In this document: piece after piece, positions 6,191 through 11,532 of the stretch
Layout of the letters: every line of letters starts with the position of its first letter
Numbering within the stretch: position 1 is the stretch's first letter
Assembly: GCA_039649115.1 (NCBI GenBank)
Contig: JBBWZQ010000289.1
Coordinates: 1 to 11,532 of the forward strand
DNA length: 11,532 nt
Reading direction: 5' to 3'
Origin: DATEJJ01 sp039649115
GTDB lineage: Bacteria > Actinomycetota > Actinomycetes > Mycobacteriales > Micromonosporaceae
The notes under the pieces: generated by a model
Seen by the model: only the letters and a program-made list of their open reading frames with translations
What the model was told of the DNA's origin: nothing
Databases searched by the model: none
Translations under genes and position numbers: made by a program

Positions 6191-6969
6191 AACCCGTCGG
6201 CGCGCTCACCCGCGGCACCACCAACCCCAACCGGCTGCGCCGGGTGGACCGGTGGATCGCCGCCACGCTCGGCGGGCGGCTACGCGGTGCCACCGACCCG
6301 CTGGTCGTCGACCTCGGCTTCGGCGGCACCCCGGTGACGACCGTGGAACTGCGCGCCCGGTTGGCCACGGTCCGCGCGGACCTGCGGGTGGTGGGCCTGG
6401 AGATCGATCCGGTACGGGTGGCGGCGGCGCGGCCCGCCGCCGACCCGCCGCGGCTGACCTTCGCCCGGGGCGGCTTCGAGCTGGCCGGCCTGCACCCCGT
6501 TCTGGTACGGGCGATGAACGTGCTGCGGCAGTACGACGAGACCGCGGTGGCACCGGCCTGGTCCGTCCTGTGTGGAGCGCTGGCGCCCGGCGGCGCGCTG
6601 GTCGAGGGTACCTGCGACGAGCTGGGCCGGATCGCGTCGTGGGTGCTGCTGGAGCGCTCCGGGCCGGTGTCGCTCACCCTGGCCGCGCGGCTCCCGACAC
6701 TGTCCACCGTGGATGGACCGGCGCCGCTGGCGGAGCGGCTGCCCAAGGCGCTGATCCACCACAACGTCCCCGGTACCCGGATCCACGCCTTTCTGGCGGC
6801 CCTGCGGCACTCCTGGCACCGGGCCGCGCCGCTGTCCCCGTTCGGTCCCCGGCAGCGCTGGACCGAGGCGGTGCGGCTGGTACACGCGGACGGCTGGCCG
6901 GTACTCGGCGCGGCCCGCCGGGCCCGGCTCGGCGAGGTGAGCGTGGCCTGGTCGGCGGTGCGGCCGTAG
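6187..6969 (+). CDS. Class I SAM-dependent methyltransferase-like protein
   Basis: A 260-aa protein with a Rossmann-like methyltransferase core. Motif I is VVDLGFGGTP (40-49) and the ribose-binding acidic segment is LEID (71-74). An unusual RAMNVLRQYDE block (108-118) follows. ALAPGGALVEGT (131-142) is the post-motif III turn. FGGTP in place of the usual GxGxG is a departure from canonical motif I, so activity is not assured. The start is GTG at 6187, overlapping the SDR stop (GTGA). The longer in-frame upstream reading is shadow sequence inside the SDR gene. The overlap implies co-translation with the SDR. The acceptor is unknown. It converges on murB with a 3-bp gap (6970-6973). Confidence 0.8.
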   Translation: MKPVGALTRGTTNPNRLRRVDRWIAATLGGRLRGATDPLVVDLGFGGTPVTTVELRARLATVRADLRVVGLEIDPVRVAAARPAADPPRLTFARGGFELAGLHPVLVRAMNVLRQYDETAVAPAWSVLCGALAPGGALVEGTCDELGRIASWVLLERSGPVSLTLAARLPTLSTVDGPAPLAERLPKALIHHNVPGTRIHAFLAALRHSWHRAAPLSPFGPRQRWTEAVRLVHADGWPVLGAARRARLGEVSVAWSAVRP

Positions 6970-6973
6970 CCCG

Positions 6974-8035
6974 TTACAGTTCGCAGCCCACCAGCACGGC
7001 CTCGGGCTCCAGGGTCACGCCGAAGGCGGCCCGTACGCCGTCGCGGATCTCCCGGGCCAGGTCGAGCAGGGCGGCGCTGGTCCCGCCGCCCCGGTTGGTC
7101 AGCGCCAGGGTGTGCTTGGTGGAGATGGACACCGCCGGGTGCCCGCCCCGGTATCCCTTGCCGAAGCCGGCCCGCTCGATCAACCAGGCCGCGCTCACCT
7201 TGACCTGACCCTGGTGGGGCCAGGACGGCGGCTCGACCCCGACCGTGGCCAGGGCGGCGGCGCGGACCTCGGCACCGGTGTCCGGGTCCAGCACCGGGTT
7301 CTGGAAGAACGAGCCGACCGAGTACGTGTCGGGGTCGTCCGGGTCGAGCACCATGCCCTTGCCCGTACGCAGCGCCAGCACCGCCTCGCGCACCTCGTGC
7401 GCGGGTACCTCGTCGCCGACGGACGCGCCGAGGGTACGGGCCAGCTCCGCGTACTGCACCGGCGCCGAGAGCGGCGAGCGGCGCAGCCGGAAGGTGACCG
7501 CGAGCACCACGTACCGGTCGTTGCGCTTGAAGAGGCTGGTGCGGAAGCCGAGCTGGCACTGCTCCGGCGAGGCGTCGAACACCTCGTCCGCCACCCGGTC
7601 ATACACGGGCACCGCCTGCAGCACCTCGGCCACCTCGTGCCCGTACGCACCGACGTTCTGGATCGGGGTGCCACCGGCCGAGCCCGGGATCCCGGACAGG
7701 CACTCCAGGCCGGCCAGGCCTTCGGCGAGGCTCGCGCGCACCACCTCGTCCCACGGCTGGCCCGCCGCCGCGGTCAGCAGCACGGAGCCGTCGGGCTGCC
7801 CCGCGAACCGGATGCCGGCCGAGCGCACGAGCAGGACCGTACCGTCGAAGCCGGCGTCGGCGATTACCACGTTGCTGCCCCCGGCGAGTACCAGGAGCGG
7901 TTCATCCAGTTTCGCCGCGTCCCGTACCGATTGCACTATTTCTTGCTGGTCGGTCGCGGTGACCAGGCGCCGCGCCGCGCCGCCCAGCCGCATCGTCGTG
8001 TACCGGCAGAGCAGCGCATCGCCAGTGTCGGGCAC
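6974..8035 (-). CDS. murB: UDP-N-acetylenolpyruvoylglucosamine reductase MurB
   Basis: A 353-aa FAD enzyme that reduces UDP-GlcNAc-enolpyruvate to UDP-MurNAc, the second step of peptidoglycan precursor synthesis. FAD-binding landmarks are RYTTMRLGG (11-19), LAGGSN (50-55) and LSGIPGSAGGTPIQNVGAYG (113-132). The catalytic residues of type I MurB are present: R165 in GFRTS, S242 in GSFFQNP and E343 in LEPE. The frame stays open to a GTG at 8095, but the extra 20 residues (MPPLVRSSRR...) are not MurB-like. I prefer the GTG at 8035, which sits seven bases after a TATCCT -10 element and would be leaderless. Neither start has a ribosome-binding site. murB also lies close to mshA in mycobacteria. 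Confidence 0.95.
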   Translation of the reverse strand: MPDTGDALLCRYTTMRLGGAARRLVTATDQQEIVQSVRDAAKLDEPLLVLAGGSNVVIADAGFDGTVLLVRSAGIRFAGQPDGSVLLTAAAGQPWDEVVRASLAEGLAGLECLSGIPGSAGGTPIQNVGAYGHEVAEVLQAVPVYDRVADEVFDASPEQCQLGFRTSLFKRNDRYVVLAVTFRLRRSPLSAPVQYAELARTLGASVGDEVPAHEVREAVLALRTGKGMVLDPDDPDTYSVGSFFQNPVLDPDTGAEVRAAALATVGVEPPSWPHQGQVKVSAAWLIERAGFGKGYRGGHPAVSISTKHTLALTNRGGGTSAALLDLAREIRDGVRAAFGVTLEPEAVLVGCEL

Positions 8036-8047
8036 AGAGGAAGGATA
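8035..8047 (-). promoter_or_regulatory. Possible leaderless promoter of murB
   Basis: On the minus strand TATCCT occupies 8047-8042 and the proposed GTG begins at 8035, so the natural transcription start falls on or next to the first base of the start codon. No Shine-Dalgarno sequence precedes it, as expected for a leaderless mRNA, which is common in actinobacteria. The -35 region (GGAGGA at 8070-8065) is poor. Confidence 0.4.
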
Positions 8048-8137
8048 GTGCGCGCGCAGCCCGCTCCTCCGCGAGGACCGGACAAGGGGAGGCACTGCGG
8101 GATCGGCCGGCGGACTCCGCTTGGATGATCGCCGGAC

Positions 8138-8165
8138 GTGACAATCGTCATGGAGGCTCTAGGCT
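8138..8165 (+). promoter_or_regulatory. Probable housekeeping promoter of the mycothiol-dependent enzyme gene
   Basis: GTGACA (8138-8143) and TAGGCT (8160-8165) are separated by 16 bases and resemble the TTGACA / TANNNT boxes used by the principal actinobacterial sigma factor. Transcription would start near 8172, giving a leader of about 30 nt and including the GGAGG at 8195-8199. Confidence 0.4.
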
Positions 8166-8204
8166 TGGACGCAGGGGCGGCCGACCGGGACGCGGGAGGG
8201 CATG

Positions 8205-8969
8205 ATGACCAGATCGCTGGGGAGCAAGGACTTCTGGCTCGCGTCGCTGCGCGCCGACGGGCCCGCCTTCCGCGCCGCCGTGGCCGAGGCGCCGCTGGCG
8301 GCCGCGGTGCCGTCGTGTCCCGGGTGGACGGTCCGCGATCTGGTCAGCCACCTCGGCGGCGTCTACCGCTTCGTGCTGAGCCACGTCACGCGCGGCGTGA
8401 CCGGCCGGCCGGAGGGGAACCCCGGGGACTTCGAGACCACCGCGGGCCCCGACGTGGTGGCGTGGTGGGACGAGCAGTTCGCCGCGCTGGTGCACACGCT
8501 GGACGGGCTCGACCCGGAGCTGCCCGCCTGGAACTGGGCGCCGCAGTCCAAGAAGGCGGTGTTCTGGCACCGCCGGATGGCGCACGAGACGGCGGTGCAC
8601 CGGTGGGACGCCCAGTTCGCCCTCGTCAGCGCCGAGCCCATCGAGGCCAAGCTGGCCGTCGACGGGGTTGCCGAGGTGCTCGACACGTGGCTGCCGGCCG
8701 GCCGGGGCTCCGGGCCGAGGGACGCGACCGGGATGGTCGCGCTGTGCGCCACCGACGCCGAGCACGAGTGGTTCGTGCGGCTGCGCGACGGGGGCGGCCT
8801 GGCCCTGCTGGACACCGACACGCTGCTGGACACCGACCAGCACCACGAGCGGGCGGCCGCCCGCGGTACCGCCAGCGACCTGCTCCTCGCGCTCTTCGGC
8901 CGGGTCGGCTTCGACCTGCTGGAGGTCAGCGGCGACGAGCGGCTCCTGCACGCGCTGCGCACCGGGTGA
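8205..8969 (+). CDS. Maleylpyruvate isomerase family mycothiol-dependent enzyme
   Basis: A 254-aa cytoplasmic protein with an N-terminal DinB-like four-helix MDMPI domain and a C-terminal SCP2-like domain. The domain signature PSCPGWTVRDLVSHLGG is present near residues 36-52. The three metal ligands of the family are all visible, numbered from this start: H49 (SHLGG), E128 and H132 (AHETAVHRWD), in the arrangement of the Corynebacterium maleylpyruvate isomerase. Family members use mycothiol as cofactor for isomerisation or thiol transfer; the substrate here is unknown, and no gentisate pathway genes are nearby. Two adjacent ATGs exist at 8202 and 8205. GGAGG (8195-8199) lies 2 bases before the first and 5 before the second, favouring 8205. 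It is divergent from murB and about 3 kb from mshA. Confidence 0.88.
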   Translation: MTRSLGSKDFWLASLRADGPAFRAAVAEAPLAAAVPSCPGWTVRDLVSHLGGVYRFVLSHVTRGVTGRPEGNPGDFETTAGPDVVAWWDEQFAALVHTLDGLDPELPAWNWAPQSKKAVFWHRRMAHETAVHRWDAQFALVSAEPIEAKLAVDGVAEVLDTWLPAGRGSGPRDATGMVALCATDAEHEWFVRLRDGGGLALLDTDTLLDTDQHHERAAARGTASDLLLALFGRVGFDLLEVSGDERLLHALRTG

Positions 8970-8978
8970 GCGGGCCGG

Positions 8979-9404
8979 TCACGGAGCGGTCAGGCGGCGC
9001 AGGGCCGCCACCGCCGCGGCGTTCGACCCGGCGACCGCGGCCAGGTCGACGGCCAGTCCCCGGGACCATTGCTGGGCGCTGACGGTCCGGGTGGACAGCA
9101 CCACCCCGCCGGACTCGTGGCAGATCCTCGCCGCCACCTGCCCGCCCACCGCGGCCCGGTCCAGCTCGTACCGGCGGTTGCCGAGGCTCACCGAGACGCC
9201 GAGTACCGCCGGCTCCCGCCGGGCCAGGCGCGCCCTCCACCGGCTCTCGCGGCGTACCCGTACCAGCTCGGGCGGCAGCGCCGCGGACAGCACGTTGAGC
9301 AGGAACCCGGCGTAGAGGGACAGGTCCTCGGCGTGCCGGCGCAGTTGCGCCGCGAGCAGCTCCAGGTCCAGATGCGACTGGGGGCCGGACGCACCCTCGG
9401 TCAT
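8979..9404 (-). CDS. Conserved-looking protein of unknown function, 141 aa
   Basis: I do not recognise this protein. It is 141 aa with no signal peptide and no clear membrane span. The N-terminal half (11-50) is an amphipathic helix run rich in Leu and Ala. A basic patch (RVRRESRWRARLARRE, 49-64) follows, then a predicted beta stretch (VLGVSVSLGNRRYELDR, 67-83), a glycine turn and VVLSTRTVSAQQW (101-113), and a C-terminal Ala/Leu helix. It is the last gene of a run with the macro-domain gene, 10 bp downstream of that stop. Its ribosome-binding site (GAGGA) overlaps the macro stop, so it is probably coupled. Coding reality is supported by this spacing and by its clean tail-to-tail fit with the mycothiol enzyme gene (9-bp gap). 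Confidence 0.75.
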   Translation of the reverse strand: MTEGASGPQSHLDLELLAAQLRRHAEDLSLYAGFLLNVLSAALPPELVRVRRESRWRARLARREPAVLGVSVSLGNRRYELDRAAVGGQVAARICHESGGVVLSTRTVSAQQWSRGLAVDLAAVAGSNAAAVAALRRLTAP

Positions 9405-9414
9405 CGCGCGATCC

Positions 9415-9933
9415 TCATGCGGCCAGGTCGGACCGGACGTGGGTGGCCAGCTCGTACGTCTCCTCGCCGAAGAGCACCAGGCGCGCCTCGGTGAGCGTCG
9501 CGCTCGCCGTGCTCAGCGCGGTCAGCGCCTGCCGGATCGCGTCGCCGACCGGCCAGCCGTAGATGCCGGCGGAGATCAGCGGAAACGCGATCGTGGTCGC
9601 GCCCAGGGACTCGGCGAGCTTCAGCGACGAGGTGTAGCAACTGCGCAGCAGCGGGGAACGGTCCTCCCGCTTGGCGAACACCGGCCCGACCGTGTGGATG
9701 ACCCAGCGCGCCGGCAGGTGCCCCGCCTTGGTGGCGACCGCCTCCCCGATGGGCAGGCCCCGCTTGTACCGGGAGTCGCGCAGCGCCCGGCACTCGGCGA
9801 GGATCGCCGGCCCGCCGCGCCGGTGGATGGCGCCGTCCACACCACCGCCGCCCAGCAGTGACGAGTTCGCGGCGTTGACGATGGCGTCCACCTGTTGCCT
9901 GGTGATGTCGCCCTCGACAAGGGTGATCTCCAT
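9415..9933 (-). CDS. Macro-domain protein, O-acetyl-ADP-ribose deacetylase type
   Basis: A 172-aa single macro domain of the MacroD/YmdB group. These enzymes bind ADP-ribose and hydrolyse O-acetyl-ADP-ribose or remove mono-ADP-ribose from acidic side chains. Signature segments appear in order: GDIT (8-11) with adenine-contacting D9, NAAN (20-23), the LLGGGGVDGAIHRRGG loop (27-41) with the catalytic-group Asn/Asp region, HTVGPVF (80-86) and PLISAGIYGWP (118-128), the phosphate loop. Length is normal for the family. The ATG follows GGAG at 9939-9936 with a 2-nt spacer, tighter than usual. It lies 6 bp after the EI24-like gene and 10 bp before the 141-aa gene. No ADP-ribosyltransferase partner is visible, so a stand-alone NAD-metabolite role is more likely than a toxin-antitoxin one. 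Confidence 0.93.
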   Translation of the reverse strand: MEITLVEGDITRQQVDAIVNAANSSLLGGGGVDGAIHRRGGPAILAECRALRDSRYKRGLPIGEAVATKAGHLPARWVIHTVGPVFAKREDRSPLLRSCYTSSLKLAESLGATTIAFPLISAGIYGWPVGDAIRQALTALSTASATLTEARLVLFGEETYELATHVRSDLAA

Positions 9934-9939
9934 GGCTCC

Positions 9940-10791
9940 TCATCCCCCCAATGCGGGCCTGGCGGACGGCGGGACCGCGGCCCGGCGGGCACCGGGCACG
10001 GCGGGCTCGCCGAAGATCTGGCGCGTGAGCAGCGTGGCACCCGCCACCGCGCCCGGCATGACCAGCACGGCACCCAGCGGGATCAGGAAGCAGACGAACA
10101 CACCCACGCCGAAGCCCAGCGCGAGCGGGCGGTGCCGGCGCAGGATCCGGCGCCGGTCCCGCAGCCGCATGCCGCGCCGGGCGAACGCCACGCCGGTCAG
10201 CTCCAGCGCCAGCGCCCAACCGCCGACCAGCGCGCCGATCACCGGTACCACCGTCTGCCCGACCGCCGGCAGCAGCCCGGCCAGGAACAGCGCGACGCCG
10301 ACGACCGCGGAGAACACCACCAGCCGTGCCGACTCGCCGAGCCCCCGCAGCAGCTCCCGCCACCACGGCCGCTGCACCGGGTTGGCCAGGCCACCGCAGC
10401 GCGCGTCGATCTCCTCGGAGATCCTCTCGTAGAACGGGTCGCCGATCGCGAGCGTGAGCGCGGTGAACCCGACCACGAACAGCAGCGCGGACACCCCGAG
10501 CACGGCGATGCCGGCCAGCACGCGGACCAGGTCCCGCAGCCCGCTTGGCCAGTCGCTGGCGAACCAGGTGACCGCCCGTGCCACGTCATTGATGAAGTAC
10601 ACGAGAAGGATGAACGCGGCCGCCAGCAGCACGAAGGTGATCAGCGCGGGCAGCAGGCCGAACAGGACCAGCCGGGGACTGCGCCCGTACAGGGCGAGGC
10701 CGCGGCCGAGCATCCGCAGGCCGTCCACGAACTGCCTGGACGGACGGGTGGCGCTGCCAGCGCGCATCTGCACACCCAACAGGGTAGTCAT
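9940..10791 (-). CDS. EI24/CysZ-like membrane protein
   Basis: A 283-aa integral membrane protein of the EI24 domain family, which includes bacterial CysZ sulfate channels. Hydrophobic spans are visible at about 41-67, 88-116, 157-177, 180-200 and 224-255. The family motif GDPFYERISEEID (117-129) follows the second span, and FVDGLRMLGRGLALY (21-35) is the usual amphipathic lead-in. A basic loop (ARRGMRLRDRRRILRRHRP, 204-222) is probably cytoplasmic. The C-terminal tail is Pro/Ala-rich. Start choice is uncertain: the frame opens at ATG 10827, but that start lies inside a strong hairpin; ATG 10791 and ATG 10764 follow. None has a good ribosome-binding site. No sulfur-assimilation gene is adjacent, so sulfate transport is not asserted. 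Confidence 0.85.
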   Translation of the reverse strand: MTTLLGVQMRAGSATRPSRQFVDGLRMLGRGLALYGRSPRLVLFGLLPALITFVLLAAAFILLVYFINDVARAVTWFASDWPSGLRDLVRVLAGIAVLGVSALLFVVGFTALTLAIGDPFYERISEEIDARCGGLANPVQRPWWRELLRGLGESARLVVFSAVVGVALFLAGLLPAVGQTVVPVIGALVGGWALALELTGVAFARRGMRLRDRRRILRRHRPLALGFGVGVFVCFLIPLGAVLVMPGAVAGATLLTRQIFGEPAVPGARRAAVPPSARPALGG

Positions 10792-10794
10792 GGC

Positions 10795-10825
10795 GGGAGC
10801 CCCCGGCGCGCCGCCGAGGGCTCCC
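10795..10825 (-). terminator. Strong hairpin between the sedolisin and EI24 genes
   Basis: GGGAGCCC (10795-10802) pairs perfectly with GGGCTCCC (10818-10825). Inside, after one C/A mismatch, CGGC (10804-10807) pairs with GCCG (10813-10816) across a 5-nt loop. The whole stem has 12 pairs and one mismatch. It lies 17 bp past the sedolisin stop, as a terminator would, without a U-tract, which actinobacterial terminators often lack. It also ends three bases before the EI24 ATG at 10791, so it could instead hide that gene's ribosome-binding region. Confidence 0.6.
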
Positions 10826-10842
10826 ATCTATATGAGCAGGTA

Positions 10843-11532
10843 CTACAGCAGGAACAGCAGTGACGCACCGGCTGGGGTTCCCAGGCCGGTGACATTGTCG
10901 TAGCCGGGCGTGGTGTGGATGGTCAGACCCTGGAAATCGAAGTTCCGCACGGAGGTGCGCAGGCCGTCAGCCGCGTCGATCGAGTTGAGGTAGTCGACGC
11001 GTACCACCCCGTTGTTCTGGTGGACCACGTCCTTGATCGCTCCGGTGCGGGCGGCGAACTTGTACAGCACCGGGTTGATGAAGCCGTGCCGGTGCCCCAG
11101 CAACTGGTCGGCAACGGCCACGTACCCGGCGAACAGCGGCGACGACAGGCTCGTGCCGCCGATGCGGTACTGGTCGTAGTAGACGCCGTCGGGGAACGTC
11201 TGGGTCTCGCCGATCAGCATCCCGGTGTTCGGGTCACCGACCATCGAGATGTCCGGTACCACCCGGCCCCTCGCGTTGCCCGTCTGGTTCTGCCTGGCCA
11301 GCGCGTCCGGTACGACGCCCTTCTGGTACCACGGCTGCGCGAAGAGCCTGCTGGTGCCGCCGCCGGAGCCGTACTGGAAGGCCCCCGGTGCCGCCGGCGT
11401 CCAGGCGCCGTTGCCCAGCACGCTGCGCCCGGTCTCCCAGCCGGTCTCCACCACCCGCCGACCCTTGGCGTCGATGCCGATGCTCGTGCCGCCGACCGCG
11501 GTCACCCACGGGCTGGAGGCGGAGAAGTCGGC
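10843..11532 (-). CDS. Sedolisin (S53) serine peptidase, C-terminal part
   Basis: The last 229 codons of a secreted acid-type peptidase of MEROPS family S53; the N terminus lies beyond the right edge. The frame is open to the last base, and its first residues read ADFSASSPWVTAVGGTS, the family's SSP-V-VGGT segment that precedes the catalytic Ser loop. The catalytic serine is in GGTSLSSP (Ser about residue 128 of the visible part), a variant of SGTSxxxP. RVVPDIS (about 90-96) is typical of the core. The C-terminal calcium site is visible as KDVVHQNN and YDNVTGLGTP, followed by a short tail ending LLFLL. The Glu/Asp members of the triad and the propeptide are outside the window. The GTG at 11505 is internal, not a start. 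Confidence 0.9.
   Translation of the reverse strand, partial: ADFSASSPWVTAVGGTSIGIDAKGRRVVETGWETGRSVLGNGAWTPAAPGAFQYGSGGGTSRLFAQPWYQKGVVPDALARQNQTGNARGRVVPDISMVGDPNTGMLIGETQTFPDGVYYDQYRIGGTSLSSPLFAGYVAVADQLLGHRHGFINPVLYKFAARTGAIKDVVHQNNGVVRVDYLNSIDAADGLRTSVRNFDFQGLTIHTTPGYDNVTGLGTPAGASLLFLL

Noticed and set aside
6120..7559. Minus-strand frame of 479 codons spanning the methyltransferase and murB
   Set aside because: It crosses two well-supported genes in wrong frames and is low-complexity Arg/Pro/Ser sequence.
8139..8150. TGAC-AATC-GTCA inverted repeat in the murB divergent region
   Set aside because: Only 4-bp arms, expected by chance, and it overlaps the -35-like box without further symmetry.

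Overview
The window is high-G+C actinobacterial chromosome. It has heavy GTG start use, G/C third positions and short intergenic gaps. The gene content (mycothiol synthesis, a mycothiol-dependent-type hydrolase, a phoU region with GTTCACC repeats) fits the Actinomycetes, and the protein style suggests Micromonosporaceae. That family-level placement is inference from general resemblance; no search was run. No tRNA, rRNA, insertion sequence or CRISPR array is visible, and the window reads as conserved core chromosome rather than a mobile island.

Left part (1-3030): phoU is preceded by four exact GTTCACC copies that look like PhoP boxes. The phosphate sensor/regulator pair is probably encoded leftward, just outside the window. 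phoU converges on gpmA (glycolytic phosphoglycerate mutase). gpmA is divergent from a 12-TM MFS exporter-like gene. A 340-bp gap follows between convergent genes, with a lower-G+C, hairpin-rich right half.

Middle (3371-8095): mshA (first committed enzyme of mycothiol synthesis) is translationally coupled to a YbjN-fold protein through a 7-bp overlap. Upstream of mshA is a near-consensus SigR-type (thiol-stress sigma factor) promoter and an inverted repeat overlapping it. Divergent from mshA is a two-gene unit, an SDR oxidoreductase plus a SAM-methyltransferase-like protein, joined by a GTGA overlap. It converges on murB (peptidoglycan precursor reductase). The order murB / SDR / mshA / YbjN / transporter / gpm / (phosphate two-component system) matches, as recalled, the M. 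tuberculosis Rv0482-Rv0491 neighbourhood, with the transporter type changed and some genes added.

Right part (8096-11532): divergent from murB is a mycothiol-dependent maleylpyruvate-isomerase-family (DinB-like) protein with the three expected metal ligands. It converges on a three-gene minus-strand run: EI24/CysZ-like membrane protein, macro-domain protein, and a 141-aa protein of unknown function, with gaps of only 6 and 10 bp. Upstream of that run, beyond a strong hairpin at the EI24 start, is the 3' part of a sedolisin (S53) serine peptidase cut by the window edge.

The functional themes are phosphate sensing, central carbon flux, redox thiol (mycothiol) supply, cell-wall precursor synthesis and an ADP-ribose-linked accessory operon. 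The best regulatory signals are the PHO boxes before phoU and the SigR-like promoter before mshA.
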